This document shows, piece after piece, positions 34,366-42,450 of a stretch of DNA of 64,000 nt. Made by a program: the position numbers and the translations under genes. The DNA comes from G963704535 sp963704535. Lineage in GTDB: Bacteria; Chloroflexota; Chloroflexia; Chloroflexales; Roseiflexaceae. Numbering within the stretch: the stretch's first letter is position 1; each line of letters begins with the position of its first letter. The notes beneath the pieces were generated by a model. That model saw only the letters and a program-made list of their open reading frames with translations, had not been told where the DNA came from and did not search any database. Where the stretch lies: the NCBI GenBank assembly GCA_963704535.1, contig OY969916.1, forward strand, positions 7,502,001 to 7,566,000, in the 5' to 3' direction.

Positions 34366-35226
34366 ATGAGAATCGGGGTCTTGTGTTCGCGAATCCGCGT
34401 CGAGGAGAAGCTGCTCCTGGTCGAGCTGGAGCGGCGCGGGCTTGATGTTGTGCGTATCGACGACAATGAGGTTGTGTTCGATCTGAATGAGGGGCGTTAC
34501 GCGTATGATGTCGTGCTGGAGCGCTCGATCCATCACTCGCGGGCGCTGTATGCGCTTAGGGCGCTCAACGACGCCGGCGTGCCGACGGTCAATACGGCGG
34601 CGGTGGCGGATGTATGCGGCGATAAGTTTAAGACGACTCAGGCGCTGATCCGGGCGGGTGTGCCGACGCCGCGCACGCGTATGGCGTTCACGCCGGGGGC
34701 GGCGCTGCGGGCGATCGAGGAGCTTGGCTACCCGGTGGTGCTGAAGCCGGCGATTGGCTCGTGGGGCCGCTTGATCGCCAAGGTCAATGACCGCGAGGCG
34801 GCCGAGGCGCTGCTGGAGCACAAGGAGATCCTGGGCTCGTATCACCATTCGATCTTTTATATCCAGGAGTATGTCCCGAAGGCGCAGGGCCGCGATATCC
34901 GGGCTTTTGTGATCGGCGATGCGTGTATCTGCGCGATCTATCGGGCTAGCACTCACTGGATCACTAACACCGCGCGCGGCGGCCACGCCAGCAATTGTCC
35001 GGTGACGCCGGCGCTGGCCGATATCTGCATCGGTGCGGCGCTGGCGGTGGGCGGCGGCGTGGTGGCGATCGATGTGCTGGAAGCGCTTGATGGCCGGCTG
35101 CTGGTCAATGAGGTCAATTACACGATGGAGTTCCGCAATAGCATCGATACGACCGGCGTGAATATCCCGGCGCGGATTGTGGATTATGTGGTGGCGATGG
35201 GCCGGGGTGAAGGGGCGAAAGGGTGA
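34366..35226 (+). CDS. lysX: LysW-aminoadipate ligase
   Basis: 286 residues, ATP-grasp fold of the RimK type: VVLKPAIGSWGRLIAKV (ATP lysine and loop), SIFYIQEYVPKAQGRDIRAFVIG, NTARGGHASNCPVTP and VNEVNYTMEF (metal-binding Glu/Asn). It couples the alpha-amino group of aminoadipate to LysW with ATP. Starts one base after lysW. The final GEGAKG is read from GTGAAGG heptamers, an odd C-terminus. Confidence 0.93.
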   Translation: MRIGVLCSRIRVEEKLLLVELERRGLDVVRIDDNEVVFDLNEGRYAYDVVLERSIHHSRALYALRALNDAGVPTVNTAAVADVCGDKFKTTQALIRAGVPTPRTRMAFTPGAALRAIEELGYPVVLKPAIGSWGRLIAKVNDREAAEALLEHKEILGSYHHSIFYIQEYVPKAQGRDIRAFVIGDACICAIYRASTHWITNTARGGHASNCPVTPALADICIGAALAVGGGVVAIDVLEALDGRLLVNEVNYTMEFRNSIDTTGVNIPARIVDYVVAMGRGEGAKG

Positions 35227-35283
35227 AGGGGTGAAAGGGTGAGCAACCGCGCCCTTTCACCCCTTCACCCTTTCACCCTTTCA
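35212..35283. repeat. Inverted heptamer arrays forming a large hairpin
   Basis: GTGAAGG/GTGAAAG units (35212-35241) are followed by the complementary CCCTTTCACCCCTTCACCC series (35252-35281), so transcripts can form a stem of about 25 bp between lysX and lysY. Confidence 0.85.
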
Positions 35284-35296
35284 GGAAGGTGAGGTT

Positions 35297-36331
35297 GTGA
35301 TACGAGTAAGCATCATAGGGGCCAGCGGCTACGTCGGGGGCGAGCTGCTGCGGCTGCTGCTGTTCCACCCGGCGGTTGAGGTGGCGCAGGTCACGTCGGA
35401 GCGGCTGGCCGGGCGCCCGGTGGCCGGCGCCCATCCGAATCTGCGCGGCCGCACGGCGTTGCAGTTCGTCCCGGCCGGCAAGATCGAGCGGTGCGATGTG
35501 CTGTTCCTGGCGTTGCCGCACGGCCAAGCGGCCGGCGCGATCGAGCGCTACGCCGGGCTTGCGCCGCGGATCGTCGATTGCTCGGCCGACTTCCGCCTGC
35601 GCGACGCCGAGGTCTACGCGCGCTGGTACGGCGGGCCGCACCCGGCGCCGGAGTGGCTGGACCGTTTCGTCTACGGCTTGCCGGAGCTCAACCGCGACGC
35701 GATCCGCGCGGCGCGTTATGTCAGCGGGGTCGGCTGCAATGCGACCGCCGCGAACCTGGCGCTGCTGCCGCTGGTGCGCGCCGGGCTGCTCGACGCGGGC
35801 CGCGATGTGGTGGTCGAGGTCAAGGTTGGCTCGTCCGAGGGCGGCGCGCAGGCCAGCGAGTCGTCGCACCACCCGGAGCGCAGCGGCGCGGTGCGCTCGT
35901 TCGCGCCGACCGGCCACCGCCACACGGCTGAGATCGTCCAGGCGATCGGGCTGGAGCGGGTACACTTATCGATCACCAGTGTGGAGCTGGTGCGCGGGGC
36001 GCTGGCGACGGCGCACGTGTTTCTGAGCGAGCCGATCGCCGAGAAGGAGCTGTGGCGGGCCTACCGCGCGGCCTACGCGGCCGAGCCGTTTGTGCGGATC
36101 GTGCGCGAGCGCCAGGGCACCTATCGCCTGCCGGAGCCGAAGATCTTGGCCGGCAGTAACTATGCCGATGTGGGCTTCGCGCTGGACGAGGCGACCGGCC
36201 GGGTGGTCAGCATCTGCGCGATCGACAATCTGATGAAGGGCGCGGCCGGCAGCGCGGTCCAGTGCCTGAACCTGATGTGCGGCCTTGACGAGCGGGCCGG
36301 GCTGGAGTTTCCGGGGCTGCACCCGGTCTAA
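35297..36331 (+). CDS. lysY: LysW-aminoadipyl phosphate reductase
   Basis: 344 residues, an ArgC-type dehydrogenase: GASGYVGGELLRLL (NADP loop), SGVGCNATAANLALLPLV (catalytic cysteine about 150), SSEGGAQASESSHHPERSG (the SSH loop typical of LysY/ArgY) and SICAIDNLMKGAAGSAVQ. It reduces the carrier-bound acyl phosphate to the semialdehyde. GTG 35297 follows AGGTGAG. The pathway neighbours lysX and lysZ identify it among ArgC homologues. Confidence 0.93.
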   Translation: MIRVSIIGASGYVGGELLRLLLFHPAVEVAQVTSERLAGRPVAGAHPNLRGRTALQFVPAGKIERCDVLFLALPHGQAAGAIERYAGLAPRIVDCSADFRLRDAEVYARWYGGPHPAPEWLDRFVYGLPELNRDAIRAARYVSGVGCNATAANLALLPLVRAGLLDAGRDVVVEVKVGSSEGGAQASESSHHPERSGAVRSFAPTGHRHTAEIVQAIGLERVHLSITSVELVRGALATAHVFLSEPIAEKELWRAYRAAYAAEPFVRIVRERQGTYRLPEPKILAGSNYADVGFALDEATGRVVSICAIDNLMKGAAGSAVQCLNLMCGLDERAGLEFPGLHPV

Positions 36332-36548
36332 AGAACCAAGAACAAAGAACTAAGAACAAAGAACCGAGGACCGAGAACAAAGAACCAAGAACAAAGAACT
36401 AAGGACAAAGAACCAAGGACAAAGAACCAAGGACAAAGAACTAAGAACTAAGAACCGAGAACCAAGAACTAAGAACCAAGAATCGGGAGCTATGCGGCAG
36501 CGCGTATTCTTCTCTTCTTTGTTCTCTGTTCTCTGTTCTTTGTTCTCG
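36331..36548. repeat. Long heptamer array AAAGAAC/AACCAAG, followed by its inverse
   Basis: About twenty degenerate copies of AGAACAA/AGAACCA (36335-36482), then TTTGTTC/TCTGTTC copies (36518-36548), so the ends can pair. It occupies the lysY-GNAT gap. The GNAT ribosome-binding site follows immediately. Confidence 0.9.
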
Positions 36549-36559
36549 GAGGGGTGATG

Positions 36560-37054
36560 ATGGACGACCTGGTGCTGCGTGAGGCGACGGCGGCGGATGT
36601 TCCGGCGATCGTGGCGGTGTTGCACGCGGCGTTTCGGGAGTATGATGGGTGGCTCGACCCGCCGTCGGGCGTACACGCCGAGACGGAGGAGAGCATCCGC
36701 GAGAAGCTGAAAGTCGCGCAGGTGGCGCTGGCGCTGCTGGCCGGTGAGGTGGTGGGCTGCGTGATGTACCATCGCGAGCGGGCGCATGTGTATTTTGGCC
36801 GGCTGGCCGTGCTGCCCGACCATCGCGGGCGGGGCGTGGGCGGCGCGCTGATCGGGTATGTGGAGGAGCGGGCGCGTGTGCTGGGTCTGCGGCGCGTGCG
36901 GCTCGGCGTGCGTGTCGCGCTTTCCGAGCTGCGCGCGCGCTATGAGCGCATGGGCTACCGGCTCTATGAGGAGCGGCGCCACGCCGGGTACGCCCAGCCC
37001 ACGTATGTGCTCCTGGAGAAGGAGCTTTGGCTCGATGAGGCAGAGGGACTCTGA
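36560..37054 (+). CDS. GNAT-family N-acetyltransferase
   Basis: 164 residues with the acetyl-CoA-binding segment VYFGRLAVLPDHRGRGVGGALIGYVEERA (R-x-x-G-x-G/A) at about 80-108 and a C-terminal YERMGYRLYEER. ATG 36560 is chosen for spacing to GGAGGGG; in-frame codons at 36554 and 36557 are alternatives. It lies inside the lysine cluster, same strand. It is not a known step of the LysW route, so its substrate is unknown; it could act on an aminoadipate or lysine intermediate. Confidence 0.85.
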   Translation: MDDLVLREATAADVPAIVAVLHAAFREYDGWLDPPSGVHAETEESIREKLKVAQVALALLAGEVVGCVMYHRERAHVYFGRLAVLPDHRGRGVGGALIGYVEERARVLGLRRVRLGVRVALSELRARYERMGYRLYEERRHAGYAQPTYVLLEKELWLDEAEGL

Positions 37055-37165
37055 ACTTCTTCTTCATCCCAAGGCGCGGGTGAAACCTAAAACGTGAAAC
37101 GTGAACGGCCTTCACGCATCATGTTTCCTGTTTCACGCGGGGACGCTTTACATGTTCCAATTCCT

Positions 37166-37271
37166 TAGAAACTGTTTGAAAAGGGTATTGTCTCGCTCAC
37201 GATCCGTGGTGGAAAGGGGGATTCTTGAGGGGCGGCCCCTCAAACTCCCCCTTTTCAAACAGTCTCTTAGA
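37166..37271. repeat. Dispersed palindromic element, copy 4 (full, MITE-like)
   Basis: 106 bases bounded by inverted repeats TAGAAACTGTTTGAAAAGGG and CCCTTTTCAAACAGTCTCTTA, with internal palindrome TTGAGGGGCGGCCCCTCAA. Nearly identical to 57851-57954. It ends 12 bases before the homocitrate-synthase-like start. Confidence 0.88.
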
Positions 37272-37282
37272 ATGGAGTTTGC

Positions 37283-38938
37283 GTGAACGGAGTAGCACAA
37301 CCATCACTACAGCCGCCGGCCTACCGGGTCCCGCCGTTTCTGGCCGACGCGAACCCGGCGCGCGATTGTTACCATGAGGCGACCGAGCTGTTTGCCCTGT
37401 TCGACTACCTCAAGGCCCAGCGCTTCGGCGTTTTCAGCATCCGCGAGTTGCTCCAGGCGGTCGGCGAGAACCGCGACGGCACGCTCCAGGGCTTCCATCT
37501 GAGCGCCGAGGAGGCCTGGGAGTGCGTACGGTTTATCGACTCGCTGGGTGTCGGCGTCGTCGAGCTGCCGGCCTACCCGGCCAATGAGTATGGGCAGGCC
37601 GCTAACCGTCGGCTGATCCAGCAGGCGCGGGCGCATGGACTGAGGGTTGAGTTCGCCGGGCACGCCCGCTGCGTCGAGGACGACGTGCGCGCCGCCCACG
37701 CGGCCGGGTTCCGCCGGCTGCACCTGTACATCGGCACCAGCAAGATCAAGCAGGCCGCCGGGCGGGCGACCATCGCGCAGAGCGCCGAGAAGGTCTTCGC
37801 CGGCGTCAGGCTGGCGCGCGAGCTGGGCTTCACCAGCGTGCGGATCAGTACCGAGGACGCCTTCCGCACCACGCTCGACGACTACGAGGCGTTCTACGTG
37901 CGCCTGCATGCGCTACTGGTCGAGCAGCAGATGCAGGTCGACGGGATCGGCATCCCCGACTCGGTCGGCATCTCGACGCTCCTGGACCTGGGCGACCGGA
38001 TCGCGATCCTGCGGCGGATCGGGATTCCGTTCGCGTTCCTTGAGTGCCACGTCCACAACGATGTGGGCAACGCCGACCGGATCTATGTGGACACGCTGCT
38101 GTTGTGTATGCGGCTGGGCATCGCCATGCTGCCGGATTTCTCGATCCTGGGCATCGGCGAGCGCAACGGCACGATCGGGCTCAGTTCGCTGCTGGAGGCG
38201 ATCTACCGGCGACTGATCCTGCTGTACCCGCAGCGAATGCCGGAGATCCGCCAGGCCATGCGCGAGAAGCTGGGCCGGCTGCCGTCGCCTGGCGGGCGCG
38301 CGGGCGGTGAGCTGTTCGTGAACCGCTACCGCGACATGGATGCGTTCTTCTATCGCATCCTGGCGCGCACCGGCTTTGTGTTCGATCGCAGCCCGTTCTC
38401 GGCCAACACCGAGTACGACGGCAGCGGGGTCCACGCCGACACGACCGCACGCGCCTACGGCCTGGCGCTGGCCGAGAACATCGGCGGCCAGGCGGCGATC
38501 GACTGCGGCAATAGCGCCTACAGCGGCGCGCTGCCGCCCTACGATATGCCACTGCGAACGCCGGCGCTGGCCTGTTTCGGTTGCGGCAAGAGCAACGTGC
38601 GCTACTGGCGCGAGCGCGAGCGCTTCGTGCTGCGCCCCGCCGCCGAGATCCGCGAGCGGATTCGTTCTATCGAGGATCTGTTGCCGCTTGAACTCGACCA
38701 GCCGCACGAGGCCGCCGCCGACGAGCTGATCGCCCAGCTCATCCGTCGCTACAGCGTCAAGCAGAACGGGATCACGCACCACCAGGCGATGGAGTTGATG
38801 CTACTGTTTTACCGACCACCCGGCATCGAAGATAGAGGATGGAAGGTAGAAGAAAGCCATACTCAGGGCGGCGAAATGCTATCCTCCATCCTCCATCCTC
38901 CATCCTCAAACCCGGTTGCCGGGAAGGAGTACGACTGA
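37283..38938 (+). CDS. Homocitrate-synthase-like acyltransferase (HMGL/TIM-barrel family)
   Basis: 551 residues. A TIM-barrel of the isopropylmalate/homocitrate synthase superfamily: GVGVVELPAYPANE (strand 2 region), IGIPDSVGIST and the metal-binding LECHVHNDVGNADRIY. In homocitrate synthases the first strand carries D-[ST]-T-L-R-[ED]-G; here the corresponding segment is RDGTLQGFHL, with glutamine for the catalytic arginine. A C-terminal region with CFGCGKSN follows. The last 40 residues (from about RPPGIEDRGWKVEES) are repeat-encoded. GTG 37283 follows GGAG. Position in the cluster argues for acetyl-CoA plus 2-oxoglutarate to homocitrate, but the substitution leaves room for another reaction. 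Confidence 0.7.
   Translation: MNGVAQPSLQPPAYRVPPFLADANPARDCYHEATELFALFDYLKAQRFGVFSIRELLQAVGENRDGTLQGFHLSAEEAWECVRFIDSLGVGVVELPAYPANEYGQAANRRLIQQARAHGLRVEFAGHARCVEDDVRAAHAAGFRRLHLYIGTSKIKQAAGRATIAQSAEKVFAGVRLARELGFTSVRISTEDAFRTTLDDYEAFYVRLHALLVEQQMQVDGIGIPDSVGISTLLDLGDRIAILRRIGIPFAFLECHVHNDVGNADRIYVDTLLLCMRLGIAMLPDFSILGIGERNGTIGLSSLLEAIYRRLILLYPQRMPEIRQAMREKLGRLPSPGGRAGGELFVNRYRDMDAFFYRILARTGFVFDRSPFSANTEYDGSGVHADTTARAYGLALAENIGGQAAIDCGNSAYSGALPPYDMPLRTPALACFGCGKSNVRYWRERERFVLRPAAEIRERIRSIEDLLPLELDQPHEAAADELIAQLIRRYSVKQNGITHHQAMELMLLFYRPPGIEDRGWKVEESHTQGGEMLSSILHPPSSNPVAGKEYD
38835..38915. repeat. Heptamer array CATCCTC and partner GGATGGA
   Basis: CATCCTC repeated four to five times at 38880-38908, preceded by related purine-rich units (38830-38855). 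It is translated as the tail of the homocitrate-synthase-like protein. Confidence 0.85.
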
Positions 38939-39741
38939 TGATTGTGATCAAAGTCGGCGGCGGCGCCGGGATCGACTACGACGCGCTGTGCGACGATATC
39001 GCCGGGCTGTGGGCGGCCGGGCGCCGGTTGGTGCTGCTGCACGGCGGCTCACACGAAACCACCCTGCTGGCCGAGCGGCTGGGCCACCCGCCGCGCTTCG
39101 TGACCTCGCCCTCCGGCTTCAGCAGCCGCTACACCGACCGGACGACGCTTGAGATCTTTATGATGGCCTGCGCCGGCAAGGTCAACAAGCTGATCGTCGA
39201 GCGCCTCCAACGGCGCGGCGTCAATGCGCTGGGCCTGGCCGGGCTTGATGGCCGGCTGCTGGAGGGCAAGCGCAAGGCAGCGATCCGGGTCGTCGAGGAC
39301 GGCCGGCAGCGGGTGCTGCGCGACGATTGGACCGGGACGGTCGAGCGAGTCAACCGGGGGCTGCTGGAGCTGCTGCTGGCGGGCGGCTACCTCCCGGTCG
39401 TCGCCCCGCTGGCCGCCAGCGCCGATGGCGAGGCGGTCAACGTGGATGGCGACCGGGCCGCTGCTGCCGTGGCTGCGGCTCTGGGCGCCGAGGCGCTGCT
39501 GCTGCTCTCGAATGTGCCTGGCCTGCTGCGCGTGTTCCCCGACGAGGCGACGCTGATCACGCGTATCGGGCGGGCGAACGTCGAGGAGTTCTTGCCGGTG
39601 GCCCAGGGCCGCATGAAGAAGAAGGTCCTTGGCGCGGCCGAGGCGCTCGCCGGCGGCGTTGGCCGCGTCATCCTGGGCGACGCCCGCACCTCGCAGCCGG
39701 TCAGCCGGGCGCTGGATGGTCACGGGACCGTGATCGAGTGA
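38938..39741 (+). CDS. lysZ: LysW-aminoadipate kinase
   Basis: 267 residues, amino-acid kinase fold: IVIKVGGGAGID, LVLLHGGSHETT, GLAGLDGRLLEGKRK and SNVPGLLRVFPDE. It phosphorylates the carrier-bound side-chain carboxylate. ATG 38938 overlaps the upstream stop (TGATG) and follows AAGGAG. ArgB homologue; LysZ by context. MKKKVLGAAEAL near the C-terminus is the usual substrate-adjacent helix. Confidence 0.93.
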   Translation: MIVIKVGGGAGIDYDALCDDIAGLWAAGRRLVLLHGGSHETTLLAERLGHPPRFVTSPSGFSSRYTDRTTLEIFMMACAGKVNKLIVERLQRRGVNALGLAGLDGRLLEGKRKAAIRVVEDGRQRVLRDDWTGTVERVNRGLLELLLAGGYLPVVAPLAASADGEAVNVDGDRAAAAVAAALGAEALLLLSNVPGLLRVFPDEATLITRIGRANVEEFLPVAQGRMKKKVLGAAEALAGGVGRVILGDARTSQPVSRALDGHGTVIE

Positions 39742-39775
39742 CGGGGAATTGAAAATTGAGAATTGAGACGCGCCA

Positions 39776-40953
39776 ATGATACCACACCAATCCACCGAAT
39801 CGATCATCGTCGCCGAGTCGCTCCACACCAGCGGCGTCTACCCCAAGCGTCCGGTCGCGATCGTCCGTGGCGCGGGCGCGCGGCTGTGGGACGCCGATGG
39901 GCGCGAGTACATCGACTGTGTCGGTGGGCAGGGGGCCGCGAACCTGGGGCACAGCAACCCCGCCGTCGTCGCGGCGATTCGTTGAGCAGGCCGCCCGGCT
40001 GATCAGCTGCCCGGAGATCTTCCACAACGACCAGCGGGCGGCCTACCTGGGCGCATTGGTCGCCGCGCTGCCGCAGGGGCTGGAGCGGGTCTTCCTGTGC
40101 AACTCGGGCGCCGAAGCGATCGAGGGCGCGCTCAAGATCGCCCGGCTGCTGACTGGTCGCCCTGGCGTCGTCGCTGCCGTGCGCGGCTTCCACGGTCGCA
40201 CGCTGGGCGCGCTCTCGGCCACCTGGGAGCCGAAGTACCGCGAGCCGTTCGCGCCGCTGCTGCCCGGCTTCACCCACGTACACTACGACCGGCTCGACGC
40301 CCTCGACGCGGCGGTGAGCGAGACGACCGCGGCGGTGTTGCTGGAGTTGGTCGCAAGGCGAGGGCGGCGTGCGGCCGGCGTCCCCCGACTACATAGCCGG
40401 CGCCGCGCGGATCTGCCGCGAGCAGGGCGCGCTGCTGGTCGTCGACGAGGTGCAGAGCGGATTTGGGCGCACCGGGCGGCTGTGGGCCTGCGAGCACTAC
40501 GGCGTCGCGCCGGACCTGATGGCGTTGGCCAAGTCGATTGCTGGCGGGCTGCCGATGGGCGCTGTAGCCATCCACGGGCGCTTCGGCCCGCTGCCGCCCG
40601 GCAGCCACGGCTCGACATTTGGCGGCGGGCCGCTGGCCTGCGCGGCCGCCCACGCGGCGCTGGGCTACCTGCTCGACCATGATCTGCCGCGCCAAGCGGC
40701 CGAGAAGGGCGCCTACCTGGTCGAGCGGCTGCGCGGCCTGGGCCTGCCGCGCGTGCGCGAGGTGCGCGGGATGGGCCTGCTGGTCGGGATCGAGCTGAAG
40801 CAGCGCGTTCAGCCGTTCCTAGTCGCGCTGGCGGAGCGCGGCGTCCTGGCGCTGCCGGCCGGCTCGAATGTGCTGCGGCTGCTCCCGCCCCTGGTGATCG
40901 AGGTCGAGCTGCTCGACCGGGTGATCGAGGCGATTGACGAGGTGCTTCGGTAG
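39776..40953 (+). CDS. lysJ: LysW-aminoadipate semialdehyde aminotransferase, two frameshifts
   Basis: Class III PLP aminotransferase in three frame segments. The first (SIIVAESLHTSGVYPKRPVA to NPAVVAAIR) joins the second (EQAARLISCPEIFHND to LLELV) if one T is removed at 39983-39984. The third (QGEGGVRPASPDY onward) joins if G 40353 is removed. About 391 residues result. Motifs: CNSGAEAIEGALKIAR, VVDEVQSGFGRTG and the PLP lysine in ALAKSIAGGLPMGA. It transfers an amino group from glutamate to the semialdehyde. Both repairs restore conserved residues exactly, so I take the shifts as errors. Confidence 0.88.
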
Positions 40954-41032
40954 GACGCGGAGAAGAGGAGAGGGTGAGAAGGGGAGAAGAGGAGAAACTG
41001 AAACAGTCTCCCCTCTATAGCCAAGGATACGT

Positions 41033-42118
41033 ATGACCCAGCCAACTGATCTCGACCCAGTCGCCCTGCTGGAGCAGGCGCTGCACATTCCCAGCGTCTC
41101 CGGCCAGGAGGCCGACGTGGCGCGCTTCCTGGTGGCCGAGATGGGGCGGCTTGGCCTGTGCAGCTTCGTCGACGGGGCCGGCAACGCCGTCGGTGAGATC
41201 GGCGCCGGTCCGACGGTGGTGTTGCTCGGCCACATCGACACGGTGCCCGGCGTCGTGCCGGTGCGCATCGAGGGCGGGCGGCTCTATGGCCGCGGCGCAG
41301 TGGACGCCAAGGGGCCGTTCGCGGCCTTCGTCGCGGCAGCGGCGCGGCTGGTGGCGCGTGGCGAGCTGCGCGGGCGGCTGGTGCTGGTCGGCGCGGTCGA
41401 GGAGGAGGCCGCCTCGTCTAAGGGCGCTCACTACGTCGTCGACCGCTACGCCCCCCTCGCGTGCGTGATCGGCGAGCCGAGCGGCTGGGATCGGCTGACG
41501 CTGGGCTACAAGGGCCGCCTGCTGGTCGAGGGCCGCTGGGAGCAGCCAATGGCCCATAGCGCCGGCCAGGCGACTGCGGCTCCCGAGCGGGCAGTCGCCT
41601 ACTGGAATGCTGTTCACACCTACTGCATCGAGCACAACGCCGGTCGGACCTCGCTCTTCGAGCAGTTGCTGCCCTCGCTCCGCGCGATCGGCTCCGGCAG
41701 CGACGGCTTGGCCGATTGGGCCGAGCTGACGATCGGCATCCGGCTGCCCCCCGATCTCGACCCGGACGCGCTGGCGGGCGCGCTGGCGGCGCTTGCCGGC
41801 GGCGCTGATGACCACGCCGGGCCGCCCGCGCTCCAGTTTCGCGGCGGCTGCCGGGCCTACCGCGGTGATAAGAACAACCTGTTGGTGCGCGCCTTCCTCA
41901 AGGGCGTCCGCTCGACCGGCGGCTCGCCCGGCTTCCTGCTCAAGACCGGCACATCCGACATGAACGTCGTCGGCCCGGCGTGGCGCTGCCCGATCCTGGC
42001 CTACGGCCCCGGCGACTCGCGTCTCGACCACACGCCCGATGAGCACGTGGAGATCGCTGAGTATCTGCGGGCGATCGAGGTGCTGGAGGTGGCGTTGGGA
42101 CAGCTCCTACCACAGTGA
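41033..42118 (+). CDS. lysK: LysW-lysine hydrolase
   Basis: 361 residues, M20 metallopeptidase: LLGHIDTVPG (metal His/Asp), YGRGAVDAKGP (bridging Asp), VGAVEEEAASSKGA (catalytic Glu and metal Glu) and CVIGEPSGWD. It releases lysine from LysW in the last step. Last gene of the lysine cluster. Confidence 0.93.
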   Translation: MTQPTDLDPVALLEQALHIPSVSGQEADVARFLVAEMGRLGLCSFVDGAGNAVGEIGAGPTVVLLGHIDTVPGVVPVRIEGGRLYGRGAVDAKGPFAAFVAAAARLVARGELRGRLVLVGAVEEEAASSKGAHYVVDRYAPLACVIGEPSGWDRLTLGYKGRLLVEGRWEQPMAHSAGQATAAPERAVAYWNAVHTYCIEHNAGRTSLFEQLLPSLRAIGSGSDGLADWAELTIGIRLPPDLDPDALAGALAALAGGADDHAGPPALQFRGGCRAYRGDKNNLLVRAFLKGVRSTGGSPGFLLKTGTSDMNVVGPAWRCPILAYGPGDSRLDHTPDEHVEIAEYLRAIEVLEVALGQLLPQ

Positions 42119-42180
42119 GAGACTATTTGAACGGGGGAGTTTGAGGGGGCCGCCCCTCAAGAATCCCTGATTCCATCACT
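42117..42180 (-). repeat. Dispersed palindromic element, copy 5 (partial)
   Basis: GAGACTATTTGAACGGGGGAG, then TTTGAGGGGGCCGCCCCTCAAGAATCC: one end and the internal palindrome of the element in inverted orientation. The other end is eroded. Confidence 0.7.
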
Positions 42181-42232
42181 TTCCGGCCATCGGGCAGCTA
42201 GGCGCTAAGTCATGATACGTGTGCAATGGTAA

Positions 42233-42241
42233 TGATATAAT
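42233..42241 (+). promoter_or_regulatory. Extended -10 promoter candidate for glnA
   Basis: TGATATAAT, an extended -10 box (TGn plus perfect TATAAT), stands about 210 bases before glnA in an AT-rich patch. No obvious -35. The leader between it and glnA holds no gene. Confidence 0.45.
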
Positions 42242-42450
42242 CCACTTGGATGATTCATCCAACCTGCCTCTCCAACTCTTCGTACCAAATCTCCATTGGA
42301 AAAAACCGCCTTTTAACATATCCTTAGATATTATCGACCTACACATATCGACGTACCGCGAAGTACCTCCAGGTGATCCAGCGAAGGATCGGCCCAGGCC
42401 TCGCATTGGCCGATTGACCACATTATTCGAACCATTAGGAGGACCCCGGC

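Noticed and set aside
36331..36548. Possible CRISPR array
   Set aside because: The unit is 7 bases and continuous; there are no spacers and no cas genes.
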